The translations under genes and the position numbers were made by a program. A stretch of DNA of 32,332 nt from a virus. Below, piece by piece: positions 23,969 through 30,670 of the stretch (position 1 is the stretch's first letter; every line of letters starts with the position of its first letter). The DNA lies in IMG/VR virus record IMGVR_UViG_3300037333_000074, positions 1 to 32,332 of that record; one strand, written 5' to 3'. Below the pieces are notes generated by a model. It was not told the DNA's origin and made no database searches. It was given only the letters and a program-made list of their open reading frames with translations.

Positions 23969-24985
23969 ATGGGAAAAAGATATAAAAATCTTTTTGAAAA
24001 AATAGTTGATATTGACAACATAAGACTAGCATATAAAAAAGCCTTAAAAGGTGGAAATAGATATACAGCTGGACACTTAAAGTTCAAAGAGAATTTAGAA
24101 GCAAATCTTTTTCTTTTACAGGAACAATTAAAAAATGAAACTTATGAACACGGTCGTTATCATACTTTTAAAGTTTATGAACCTAAAGAGAGATTAATAG
24201 CTTCACTTCCTTTTAGAGATAGAGTAATTCAACATTCTATAAATAACATAGTAGAACCTATATTTGAAAATATGTTTTATAAAACTTCTTATGCTTGTAG
24301 AACAAATAAAGGCACTCATAAAGGTGTTAAAGATGTTCAATCAAAGATAAGAAAACTTTCTAAAACTGGAACTGTCTATTATTTAAAAATGGACTTTTCA
24401 AAATACTTTCATTCAATAGATTTAAAAATATTATTTATTGAAATTGAAAAGAAAATAAGTGATAAAAAAGTTCTTACTTTACTTAAAAAGTTTGCAAGTG
24501 ATAACAAAGTAGGTATTCCTATTGGTAACTTACTAAGTCAATTATTTGCAAATATATACGGTCATATTTTTGATAGGTTTATCAAAACTAAAATCAAAGC
24601 TAGATACTACTTTAGATATATGGACGATACAGTTATTTTATGTAATGACAATTTACATTTAAGAAGAACTCAAAAACTGTTAAAAATATTTAGCAGATTT
24701 TATATGAAGTTAAAGTTTAGTCATTGGCACATTAGTTCAATAGTTAAGCCTTTAAACTTTTTAGGTTATAGAATTACAGAGAGCTACAAGCTCATAAGAA
24801 AAGATAGTGTTGTTCGTGCAAAGCGAAAAATAAAGAGATATAAAAAACAAAATGATGTAACTAAGTTAAAGCTATTTTTAGCCTCGTGGGGTGGTCACTT
24901 AAAAAGTGCCGATAGCTGGAACTTAGTTAAATTCATAAATCAAGAGGAGCAGTTATGCAAGATGAAATTAGTGTTAAGCCGTTAG
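23969..24985 (+). CDS. DGR reverse transcriptase, 338 aa
   Basis: Copies template RNA into adenine-mutagenised cDNA that replaces the variable repeat. Motifs in order: RLIASLPFRDRVIQHSI (finger region), YYLKMDFSKYF with catalytic D142, IGNLLSQLFANIYG (185-198), which has the SQ-containing form typical of DGR enzymes in place of the retroviral/group II pattern, and catalytic YMDD (Y217-D220). A thumb-like basic C-terminus follows (LNFLGYRI...RAKRKIKRYKK). I chose the ATG at 23969 (AAAGG 6 nt upstream); the frame is open further back into TR but lacks a start signal. It overlaps the next gene by 31 nt. Confidence 0.93.
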   Translation: MGKRYKNLFEKIVDIDNIRLAYKKALKGGNRYTAGHLKFKENLEANLFLLQEQLKNETYEHGRYHTFKVYEPKERLIASLPFRDRVIQHSINNIVEPIFENMFYKTSYACRTNKGTHKGVKDVQSKIRKLSKTGTVYYLKMDFSKYFHSIDLKILFIEIEKKISDKKVLTLLKKFASDNKVGIPIGNLLSQLFANIYGHIFDRFIKTKIKARYYFRYMDDTVILCNDNLHLRRTQKLLKIFSRFYMKLKFSHWHISSIVKPLNFLGYRITESYKLIRKDSVVRAKRKIKRYKKQNDVTKLKLFLASWGGHLKSADSWNLVKFINQEEQLCKMKLVLSR

Positions 24986-25461
24986 TAGATATATTGAGTG
25001 AACAGCTTGGGGAACAAGTTGTAATGAGTGGAGACAGCTATGTTTATCATGTTGGTCTTTTACCAGTTAGCCAGAATGATGTCGATATTGCATTATTAGA
25101 ACAGCAGTCAGAACATTTAAAAGACTTGAGAGAATACAAACAAAATGAAATTTCAAAATCTTTCAACGATGCAGTAGAAGCAATCACTACAGCTCTACCA
25201 CATGAAATGGTTAGCTGGAGAAAACAAGAGGATGAAGCTAGAGCATATAATGCTGATAACACAGTAGCAACTCCTTTTATAGATGCTCAACTCGTAACAA
25301 GAGATTTAGGCGAGACAAAAAATGAGCTTATCGCAAAAGTGATAGCAAATGCAGATGCTTACCAAGTCGCTTATGCTACTTTACTCGGTAAGTTTCAGAA
25401 TCTTACAAATAAGATAAGTATAGCTACAACTGTAGATGAACTTAACTTGATTGTTTGGTAA
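24955..25461 (+). CDS. Tail fibre assembly/DUF4376-like protein, 168 aa
   Basis: An acidic helical protein with the DUF4376 pattern (LKDLREYKQNEISKSFNDAVEAI, then HEMVSWRKQEDEARAYNADNTVATPFIDAQL). Related genes sit next to fibre genes and are thought to assist fibre folding or attachment. Here the retroelement genes lie between fibre and this gene. GAGGAG lies about 6 nt before the ATG. The start is inside the reverse transcriptase 3' end, so the genes are coupled. Confidence 0.7.
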   Translation: MQDEISVKPLVDILSEQLGEQVVMSGDSYVYHVGLLPVSQNDVDIALLEQQSEHLKDLREYKQNEISKSFNDAVEAITTALPHEMVSWRKQEDEARAYNADNTVATPFIDAQLVTRDLGETKNELIAKVIANADAYQVAYATLLGKFQNLTNKISIATTVDELNLIVW

Positions 25462-25464
25462 GAC

Positions 25465-25785
25465 ATGAAATACCCAGTAGTAAAAGCCACAGAGAGAAAC
25501 ACTTTCTTTTTAGAGGAAAACTACCAAGTTAAAAACATACGAGTTCCAAAAGGCTATGAGAGTAATGGTGCAAACATTCCTCGCCTTTTTTGGAGCATAA
25601 TCCCACCTTTTAAACCAAAATATCAACCAGCAATCTTCATACATGACTATCTATGTGATTTAGAAAAATACTCACTTGCAGATGATCTCTTTGAAGAGGT
25701 ACTTTTTGAGATAGAAGAGTCGTGGAGAACTAAAGCAATGGTAAAAGCTGTAAGACTTTACCACAAAATCAAATACGGAGTATAA
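25465..25785 (+). CDS. DUF1353 family protein, 106 aa
   Basis: Sequence pattern IRVPKGYESNGANIPRLFWSIIPPF...AIFIHDYLCDLEKYSLADDLFEEVL is characteristic of DUF1353, small proteins common near lysis and tail genes of phages. The biochemical role is unknown. The conserved His-Asp-Tyr (HDYL) and Asp/Glu clusters suggest a metal-binding or hydrolase-like site, but this is not established. It starts 4 nt after the upstream stop. Confidence 0.75.
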   Translation: MKYPVVKATERNTFFLEENYQVKNIRVPKGYESNGANIPRLFWSIIPPFKPKYQPAIFIHDYLCDLEKYSLADDLFEEVLFEIEESWRTKAMVKAVRLYHKIKYGV

Positions 25786-25789
25786 AAAA

Positions 25790-26134
25790 ATGCCTTACAA
25801 TAATTTTAACGACATTAATTCAATGTCCACTATTATAGCTTTTGTCGCTGGTGCATGGGGAGCTGTTCTCAGCTTCTTTAGACGAGATATAAAAAGTTTT
25901 AGTATATGGAAAAATATGAGTTTTTTCTTTATGGATATGTTTGTAAATATTGGATTAACAATGCTTGTTTATCTTGGACTTATAGGCTATGGAATAAACG
26001 ACCTTTTATCAGTTGCTATTAGTGGATTTATAGGTCATCAAGGTACAAGAAGTTTTTATCTTATTGAGCTAATCATAACAGAGAAAATAGGTGCGAAAGC
26101 AACTTTTGAAGAAATCAAAAAAGGGAAAAAATAA
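25790..26134 (+). CDS. Holin candidate, LydA-like, 114 aa
   Basis: A small inner-membrane protein that may form lysis pores. Hydrophobic segments are visible at about 13-30 (TIIAFVAGAWGAVLSFF), 44-65 (FFFMDMFVNIGLTMLVYLGL) and 71-82 (DLLSVAISGFIG), followed by a charged tail with lysines. The GHQGT motif (82-86) after the last hydrophobic segment resembles the LydA phage holin family. GGAG lies before the ATG. It ends with a one-base overlap with the next gene. Confidence 0.65.
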   Translation: MPYNNFNDINSMSTIIAFVAGAWGAVLSFFRRDIKSFSIWKNMSFFFMDMFVNIGLTMLVYLGLIGYGINDLLSVAISGFIGHQGTRSFYLIELIITEKIGAKATFEEIKKGKK

Positions 26135-26484
26135 TGGACACTACACTTCAAGAACTAATCAATCAAGGTCTTATACTTCTAATTACTGCAATTTTTGCGA
26201 TAGTAGGAGCATATCTAAAACAGCTTATCAAAACTAAGATAGATGTAACAAAGTACGGTTTTGAAAATGAGAGAGTAGAGCGAATACTTGACAATGCTGT
26301 CTCGTATGCAGAACAAAAAGCAAAAGACTACTCAAAGTCTCAATCTGCAAATATCGCCTCAAGCAAAAAACTAGACTTTGCACGAAAATATATCAACACA
26401 GTAGATAGAGCAGTCGTGGAAAAATACTCAACTGAACTAAACTCGATGATAGAGCGAAAAGTAGCTCAAAAGTTCGGAGCTTAG
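26134..26484 (+). CDS. Holin candidate, LL-H family-like, 116 aa
   Basis: One N-terminal transmembrane segment (about residues 12-29, LILLITAIFAIVGAYLKQL) is followed by a soluble, charged domain with AVSYAEQKAKDYSKS and ARKYINT motifs, as in the phage LL-H holin family (PF09682-type). With the neighbouring LydA-like protein this may form a holin/antiholin pair. Which one is the holin cannot be read from sequence. Starts at TAATG. Confidence 0.7.
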   Translation: MDTTLQELINQGLILLITAIFAIVGAYLKQLIKTKIDVTKYGFENERVERILDNAVSYAEQKAKDYSKSQSANIASSKKLDFARKYINTVDRAVVEKYSTELNSMIERKVAQKFGA

Positions 26485-26486
26485 TT

Positions 26487-26678
26487 ATGGAATGGGTAAA
26501 ACTTCTTTTAGACTTTTTAAAAGAGGTAGTACCTACTTTAACAACTTTTATAGTAGGTAGAAAATCAAAAGAACTGGAGCAACTCAAAGATGAAAACGAC
26601 AAACTCAAAAAGTATGATGATATTGAAAACGATGAGCATAGCCTTAATGATGTTTACACTTCAAGCATGTGGAAGTAA
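26487..26678 (+). CDS. Inner-membrane spanin candidate (i-spanin, Rz-like), 63 aa
   Basis: A short protein with an N-terminal hydrophobic helix (WVKLLLDFLKEVVPTLTTFIV) and then a charged coiled-coil-like segment (KSKELEQLKDENDKLKKYDD). This anchor-plus-coiled-coil layout and the embedded lipoprotein gene in another frame fit the Rz/Rz1 arrangement of phages of Gram-negative hosts. It is very short for an i-spanin, and the hydrophobic segment contains charged residues, so the call is moderate. Confidence 0.55.
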   Translation: MEWVKLLLDFLKEVVPTLTTFIVGRKSKELEQLKDENDKLKKYDDIENDEHSLNDVYTSSMWK

Positions 26679-26817
26679 AACTTTAATCTGCCCTAAATAC
26701 CATCCACCTAGTCAAAACACACTAAACAAAATCTCTTCTTTAAAGGATAACGATGTCAATGATTGGATGTTAAAACAATACAAATTAAATCTAAAACTAA
26801 AGGCTTGTAATGAATGA
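26590..26817 (+). CDS. Outer-membrane spanin lipoprotein candidate (o-spanin, Rz1-like), 75 aa
   Basis: Starts inside the i-spanin gene in a different frame. It has a signal peptide with a hydrophobic core and lipobox LQAC (cysteine C27), with Gly at +2, as in outer-membrane lipoproteins. The mature part is short, about 49 residues, and contains prolines early (PKYHPPSQ), as in Rz1. It overlaps the endolysin start by 8 nt. With the i-spanin it should fuse inner and outer membranes in the last step of lysis. This supports a Gram-negative host. Confidence 0.75.
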   Translation: MKTTNSKSMMILKTMSIALMMFTLQACGSKTLICPKYHPPSQNTLNKISSLKDNDVNDWMLKQYKLNLKLKACNE

Positions 26818-27202
26818 ACTTATAAACAGTATAAAAGAGCATGAGGGCTTTGTATCAGAGCCATACAATGACTCTCTAGGCTTTCCTACTCTTGGGTATG
26901 GAACAAAACTACCACTCTCTAAAAAAGAGGCTGAACTCATACTCAAACATCGTTTAAATGAGAAGATAGAGTCTATCATAGAGAAAAAACCTTTTATATT
27001 AACACTTCCTCAAGATAAACAGTTTGTACTTTTTGAGATGGCATACCAGCTCGGTGTAGGTGGCATACTAAAGTTTAAACGAATGTGGAAAGCATTAGAA
27101 GATAGAAACTATAAAGAGGCTAGTGTAGAGATGCTAGACTCAAGGTGGGCGAAACAAACTCCAAACAGAGCTAAAGAGCTTAGTGAGAGAATGAGAGCTT
27201 AA
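26810..27202 (+). CDS. Endolysin, T4-type lysozyme (GH24), 130 aa
   Basis: Cleaves the beta-1,4 bond between N-acetylmuramic acid and N-acetylglucosamine in peptidoglycan. The catalytic triad of the family is visible: E12 (HEGF), D21 (PYND) and T27 (PTLGYG), followed by the helix-rich C-terminal lobe (FEMAYQLGVGGILKFKRMWKALEDRNYKEA and SRWAKQTPNRAKELSERM). There is no signal peptide or SAR segment, so a holin must release it. It starts inside the end of the o-spanin gene and is the last rightward gene. Confidence 0.92.
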   Translation: MNELINSIKEHEGFVSEPYNDSLGFPTLGYGTKLPLSKKEAELILKHRLNEKIESIIEKKPFILTLPQDKQFVLFEMAYQLGVGGILKFKRMWKALEDRNYKEASVEMLDSRWAKQTPNRAKELSERMRA

Positions 27203-27208
27203 TGCTCT
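27192..27208. terminator. Possible bidirectional terminator between convergent operons
   Basis: GAGAGC (27192-27197) and GCTCTC (27203-27208) form a 6-bp stem with a 5-nt loop at the 3' end of the endolysin, 7 nt from the stop of the leftward gene. There is no T-run, so termination efficiency is doubtful. Confidence 0.35.
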
Positions 27209-27214
27209 CTACTC

Positions 27215-27595
27215 TTAGTTGTATCGTGTTTCATTTATCTTTTTTTTAAAGTTCTCTGGAGACTTAATAGCTGGTATAACTAAACTACTACTTCCGGAGC
27301 CAGTTAAAACAATATCTCCATATCCAAAAATTCTTCCAAGTACACTTTGCTTAACATCAATAGACTCTATCTTATTTAATCCATACTCGTAAGTTTCTCT
27401 TCGTATAATTCCTTTTTTTCCTATAACTCTATGGTTAGTAATTACAATCTCACTAAACTTCTGATAAATATAAATAATTGGTATTAAGATACCAGCTGAT
27501 ATAACAATCCAAAAGAAATTATCCCATAGAGCAAAAGCTCCCTCATAAACTATATTTTCATTATCCACTAATGAGTTATTAACAGAACTACCCAT
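27215..27595 (-). CDS. Membrane protein with bacterial PH domain (bPH_2/YdbT-like), 126 aa
   Basis: One or two hydrophobic stretches (about residues 25-45, NFFWIVISAGILIPIIYIY) precede a PH-like domain: SEIVITNHRVIGKKGIIRRETYEYGLNKIESIDVKQSVLGRIFGYGDIVLTGSGSSSLVIPAIKSPENF, which is the pattern of bPH_2 proteins. These are of unknown role in bacteria, often at the membrane. It is the last gene of the leftward block, so it may be a lysogeny-expressed accessory gene (moron). The ATG at 27595 has AAAGGA 6 nt upstream; the TTG at 27601 is too close to it. Confidence 0.75.
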   Translation of the reverse strand: MGSSVNNSLVDNENIVYEGAFALWDNFFWIVISAGILIPIIYIYQKFSEIVITNHRVIGKKGIIRRETYEYGLNKIESIDVKQSVLGRIFGYGDIVLTGSGSSSLVIPAIKSPENFKKKINETRYN

Positions 27596-27639
27596 TTTCA
27601 ATCCTTTGTATTTTATTTTGTAATTGTATCTTATATTAT

Positions 27640-27834
27640 TTACTTATCAAAGTGAAACACTTGTCCACTATATAAGTTCGGTATAGAACTCTGAGGGATA
27701 TTTAAAGAAGTAGCTATAAACTTTATAGTATCTTTTTTGTTACCCTCAAAAGCGACAAATTTAACTCCATGCTCTACACCTGTATCAATCACTCTCCATC
27801 TTCTGCCATGTTTTACTATTTCGATTTTTTCCAT
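27640..27834 (-). CDS. Hypothetical protein, 64 aa
   Basis: A small basic protein with strand-like segments (IEIVKHGRRWRVIDTGVEHGVKFVAFEG) and a helical part (KDTIKFIATSLNIP). The start lies inside the previous gene's end (19-nt overlap), so it is translated in the same operon. I recognise no family; the compact beta-alpha look is common in small phage proteins. No function is assigned. Confidence 0.5.
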   Translation of the reverse strand: MEKIEIVKHGRRWRVIDTGVEHGVKFVAFEGNKKDTIKFIATSLNIPQSSIPNLYSGQVFHFDK

Positions 27835-28340
27835 AACTCAATCTTTTCTTTTAAAGGAGATGGTAACTCTCTTCTTTGTACTCCAGTATAAACTGCTAAC
27901 TTGTCTAAAATCATATCCGTTACTTCTTTTGTGCTTCTCTCTATCTCAAGAGTGGTAAAATCACTCATAGTACAGGAGAACTTTTCTATAAGTCTCTCTG
28001 TAAGGTTTACTTGTTTTGCTAAGATGCCATCATAGAGATTATAAAAGCTCGTAACTGTAAGAGTAGCTTCAATAGACACATTTAACTTTTCAAAGTGATC
28101 TATCGTACTTCCCCAAACCTCTTGAGATATTTTAATAGCTTGAGAAAATTCCCTTTTATTTGTTTTTGCTTTTTTAGAGAGGTACTTCTTAACTCTTTGT
28201 CTCACTTTATTTATAGACTCAACTCTCTCCTCTCTTCTTTGTGGGTTATAGTTGAGCATAATTGAATCTATCAATATTGATAGGATTATCGCTTGTGTTA
28301 CAACCGATAACTCTTCTTTTACAGGAGGAACTTTGCACAT
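27816..28340 (-). CDS. Hypothetical protein, 174 aa
   Basis: An all-helical basic protein with a lysine/arginine-rich segment (QRREERVESINKVRQRVKKYLSKKAKTNKREF, about residues 34-65) followed by amphipathic helices. I do not recognise a domain. It lies downstream of the terminase in the leftward operon, so a small-terminase or host-takeover role is possible but unsupported. GAGGAG lies about 10 nt before the ATG, and its end overlaps the following gene. Confidence 0.5.
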   Translation of the reverse strand: MCKVPPVKEELSVVTQAIILSILIDSIMLNYNPQRREERVESINKVRQRVKKYLSKKAKTNKREFSQAIKISQEVWGSTIDHFEKLNVSIEATLTVTSFYNLYDGILAKQVNLTERLIEKFSCTMSDFTTLEIERSTKEVTDMILDKLAVYTGVQRRELPSPLKEKIELWKKSK

Positions 28341-28342
28341 GA

Positions 28343-28504
28343 CTAAAGCTCCTCTTTTAAGAGTCTGTAACCAAACTCAATAGCCTTACTCGCTACAGCA
28401 AATCCACCTACTTGTCTCTTGCTCTCATTCATCGTTACAAAGAACTGAGACACTACAGGGGAAAACTCAATCGTGAAATCTTCAAAGTTTGCATAATGTA
28501 TCAT
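28343..28504 (-). CDS. Hypothetical protein, 53 aa
   Basis: The likely start is the ATG at 28504, which has AGAGGTAG just upstream and overlaps the stop of the preceding small gene (ATGA). An in-frame ATG at 28528 would give 61 aa but lies without a site inside that gene. The protein has strand-like FTIEFSPVVSQFFVTM and a helical end (VASKAIEFGYRLLKEEL). No family is recognised. Confidence 0.5.
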   Translation of the reverse strand: MIHYANFEDFTIEFSPVVSQFFVTMNESKRQVGGFAVASKAIEFGYRLLKEEL

Positions 28505-28641
28505 TTTTCTACCTCTATAAGTCCACATCCACTAAACTGAATGTATTTTGCTGTATCACTATCTATCACTTTTTCATGCAAACAACTCACTCCATCAAAG
28601 AAGATACATTGCTTACAAAGTTCTACTATTTCTTTTTTCAT
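28501..28641 (-). CDS. Small cysteine-rich (zinc-finger-like) protein, 46 aa
   Basis: A short open frame with good translational signals: GAGGA about 10 nt upstream, an ATGA overlap with the stop of the gene before and another with the start of the gene after. Cysteines C9, C12, C20 and C39 (CKQC...C...C) and H22 could bind one zinc ion. The function is unknown. Its position in a chain of overlapping genes argues that it is real despite its small size. Confidence 0.6.
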   Translation of the reverse strand: MKKEIVELCKQCIFFDGVSCLHEKVIDSDTAKYIQFSGCGLIEVEK

Positions 28642-28877
28642 GCTTTTAAATCCTCGTGAACTAATTTATTGTCTATGAGAAACTGTTTAATAGCTCTCAT
28701 TCCTTTATCATGTTTCTTTTGACACTTCTTACACCTTGAATAAGGTACTTCATTTTGTGTTTGACAACCATCAATACAATATTTATTTTTAGAACATTCC
28801 CTACATAAATGTTCTGTTTGAAATTCTTTCTCTTTCTTGCAGTGAAAACAAACATCCATCTGTAAAAATATTGCCAT
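28638..28877 (-). CDS. Cysteine-rich zinc-ribbon-like protein, 79 aa
   Basis: Eight cysteines arranged in CxxC-type pairs (C10/C13, C25/C28, C34/C38, C49/C52) suggest two zinc sites, followed by a helical C-terminal tail (DKGMRAIKQFLIDNKLVHEDLKA). It directly follows the terminase gene (stop 1 nt before this start) and runs into the 46-aa protein by an ATGA overlap. The start may be at the internal Met7. Possible roles are DNA binding or terminase accessory; both are speculative. Confidence 0.6.
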   Translation of the reverse strand: MAIFLQMDVCFHCKKEKEFQTEHLCRECSKNKYCIDGCQTQNEVPYSRCKKCQKKHDKGMRAIKQFLIDNKLVHEDLKA

Positions 28878-28878
28878 G

Positions 28879-30228
28879 TTATAAACTCGATTTTATAGTG
28901 CTTCCACCTTTTACGAAAAGCACTTCTAAAACATTTATCATCGCTTTAGTAGCAAAATCTCTTTTGCTATTTGGATAAAGTTTTAGTTCTTCTTTAAAAG
29001 CCTCATAAAGCTCATCATCTTTTAGCTTTATTTTGCCACCTTTTAGAAGCCCTACAGCATAAAAAGCTGATAAGCCTACATTTGTACTCTCTTCTAACTC
29101 TTCGACCTTGAGAGGCTTTAGTTCTTGCCTTACTGTTTTAGTAATGAGAGAGCTTGGTATGTAAACCTTTTTAGAGTTGTTTTGCTCACAGAACTCATGA
29201 ACAGACTCAAAGAAACTATCTGCCTCGATGATGTTCTCTCTATAATCTAAGATAACTGCATCTTTATCTTTCTTTTTAAAGGCTACTAATACGATAGGCT
29301 CTGCTGTATTCTCTGGGTTAAAAGAGATGATAGCCGAGCTTCTATCTTTTGCGATGCTCTCGTAAGTCTCGAAGTGTTGATTTTTAAAGTATTTGCCATC
29401 TACATTCTGAGGCTCTTGCATAAGTTGAGACCAGTAGTAAGATGGGTCTTTCTCTTTTTCAAGAGCTAACATCTCAAGAGGGTACTCTTTGTGAGCGATA
29501 GGTTTTCCGTTTATCTCAGCAGACAGCTTGAGCTGTTTAGCTCTGCCATCTACAAAATAATCAGAATATAAGTCCATTAAGTAACCAGTCGCATCGAACT
29601 TGTGAAGTCTCTGCATAATAACTATAATAGGTACTCTATGATTATTCTTTCTGTTTAGAACTGCACTCTTGATAGCATTATTTGCAGATGCAATTCTCAC
29701 GATACTATCTTGAGCTTTGTGAGGGTCATCTATAACTATACATCCGTTAAAGTTGTCCATGTCATCTTTACGACCAGCTCCGAAGCCTGTTACTTGTCCG
29801 AGAGTTGTTTGTGCAAAAAGTCCACCACCTGAAGAGTTACTAAAGTCCTCTTTTTCTCTTTTATAGGTACTCTCAACATGCTCACTAATCTCTGGTATTT
29901 TGAAAATCTTTGTAATCGTTGAATACATACGATTTACAAGCAAATCAGAATATGTATAGTAGTTATTATAAGTCCTACCACTTTTAAACATAGTCCAAGC
30001 GATGAAGTATGTTAAAAGGGTGGTTTTACCGAGTCGTGGTGGAATGTTTATAAACAGTAGTAAATACTGTAATTTATAAACATTCATTAACTCTGTTTTG
30101 ATTTTTTTATTGTAGCCAAGCCACTCAAACTCTTCGCCAGTTATTCTTTTATGAACAAAGTTTACAAAAAACTCAAAGTCGTTCTGTAATTGCTCAATAA
30201 TATCTAGCTGTTCAAAAGTATCGCTCAT
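28879..30228 (-). CDS. Terminase large subunit (DNA-packaging ATPase/nuclease), 449 aa
   Basis: Motor and nuclease that packages DNA into proheads. The ATPase domain has a P-loop NIPPRLGKTTLL (about 61-72, K68), a coupling region FKSGRTYNNYYTYSD and Walker B CIVIDDPH (163-170). The C-terminal ~150 residues should form the RNase-H-like nuclease (AIISFNPENTAEPIVLVAFKKKDKDAVILDY). The first conserved aspartate of that fold is not obvious there (Asn-Pro-Glu is found instead). AAGGAG lies about 9 nt before the ATG. Unusually it lies in the leftward operon with the partition genes and not beside the portal. Confidence 0.85.
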   Translation of the reverse strand: MSDTFEQLDIIEQLQNDFEFFVNFVHKRITGEEFEWLGYNKKIKTELMNVYKLQYLLLFINIPPRLGKTTLLTYFIAWTMFKSGRTYNNYYTYSDLLVNRMYSTITKIFKIPEISEHVESTYKREKEDFSNSSGGGLFAQTTLGQVTGFGAGRKDDMDNFNGCIVIDDPHKAQDSIVRIASANNAIKSAVLNRKNNHRVPIIVIMQRLHKFDATGYLMDLYSDYFVDGRAKQLKLSAEINGKPIAHKEYPLEMLALEKEKDPSYYWSQLMQEPQNVDGKYFKNQHFETYESIAKDRSSAIISFNPENTAEPIVLVAFKKKDKDAVILDYRENIIEADSFFESVHEFCEQNNSKKVYIPSSLITKTVRQELKPLKVEELEESTNVGLSAFYAVGLLKGGKIKLKDDELYEAFKEELKLYPNSKRDFATKAMINVLEVLFVKGGSTIKSSL

Positions 30229-30456
30229 CTATTTATCTCCTTGTATGTCAAATAATCCACCGAGAAGACTATCATCACTTAAGGCAATTTCAAACTCTCC
30301 ATCTTGTAAAAACTTCAAGTCTATTTCTTCGTTTGCTCCACTTCTAAAGCAATCACATTCAACATCAAACCAGATGACCGTATAATCGCTCCACCACTTT
30401 AACTTCACTCTCACATCTTCATTCTTTGCTTTTTCAAGTGCCTCAGCTCTGTTCAT
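30229..30456 (-). CDS. Hypothetical protein, 75 aa
   Basis: An acidic protein with a strand-rich look (VRVKLKWWSDYTVIWFDVECDCFR) and an acidic C-terminus. It directly precedes the terminase (stop TAG adjacent to the terminase ATG) and begins at a TAATG overlap with the 27-aa frame upstream. It is too short and lacks a visible helix-turn-helix for a typical small terminase. No family is recognised. Confidence 0.55.
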   Translation of the reverse strand: MNRAEALEKAKNEDVRVKLKWWSDYTVIWFDVECDCFRSGANEEIDLKFLQDGEFEIALSDDSLLGGLFDIQGDK

Positions 30457-30539
30457 TAGAACAACTTTTCTGCTAATATTTCTAGTTTTTGCTCAAATTT
30501 CTCAAAAAGAGAATCTACTTTTTTTATCATTTTTGCCAT
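30456..30539 (-). CDS. Putative small protein, 27 aa
   Basis: A very short frame that begins after AAAGGA (6 nt before the ATG) and ends with a one-base overlap (TAATG) onto the next gene. The protein would be a single amphipathic helix (SLFEKFEQKLEILAEKLF). The good site and coupled stop/start support translation, perhaps as a leader peptide for the operon; its size limits certainty. Confidence 0.45.
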   Translation of the reverse strand: MAKMIKKVDSLFEKFEQKLEILAEKLF

Positions 30540-30568
30540 AACATATCCTTTTATGTTACAATGCGAAT

Positions 30569-30600
30569 GATTTTTAAAACGAGTCGAATTGTTTTAAATC
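30569..30600. repeat. 32-bp imperfect palindrome, candidate operator
   Basis: Arms GATTTTTAAAAC and GTTTTAAATC (two extra T in the left arm) surround a core whose centre is TCGA. The block 30576-30595 pairs as a palindrome with one mismatch and one wobble. It stands upstream of the terminase operon and downstream of the partition genes, so either a regulator or the RHH partition protein could bind it. Confidence 0.5.
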
Positions 30601-30604
30601 ATTA

Positions 30605-30660
30605 CATGTACTGGTTAGCCCTTTCAGTTGGTAGCTACAGGGCGACTGGTATTCCTCCTA
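30605..30660. other. GC-richer structured site, candidate packaging (cos/pac) site
   Basis: GCCCT (30618-30622) and AGGGC (30639-30643) form a stem whose loop contains the palindrome GTAGCTAC (30631-30638). The direct repeat ACTGGT flanks it (30610-30615, 30645-30650). On the plus strand CCTCCT (30654-30659) and a T-run (30660-30666) follow. The site is gene-free, GC-rich for this genome and lies upstream of the terminase operon, where cos sites are common. The segment GGGCGACTGG is reminiscent of lambda cos. All functional readings are inference. Confidence 0.35.
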
Positions 30661-30670
30661 TTTTTTGAAG

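Noticed and set aside
30610-30660. tRNA-like string TTCAGTTGGTAGC resembling a tRNA D-loop
   Set aside because: No acceptor stem, anticodon arm or T-loop can be built around it; no tRNA gene is supported here.
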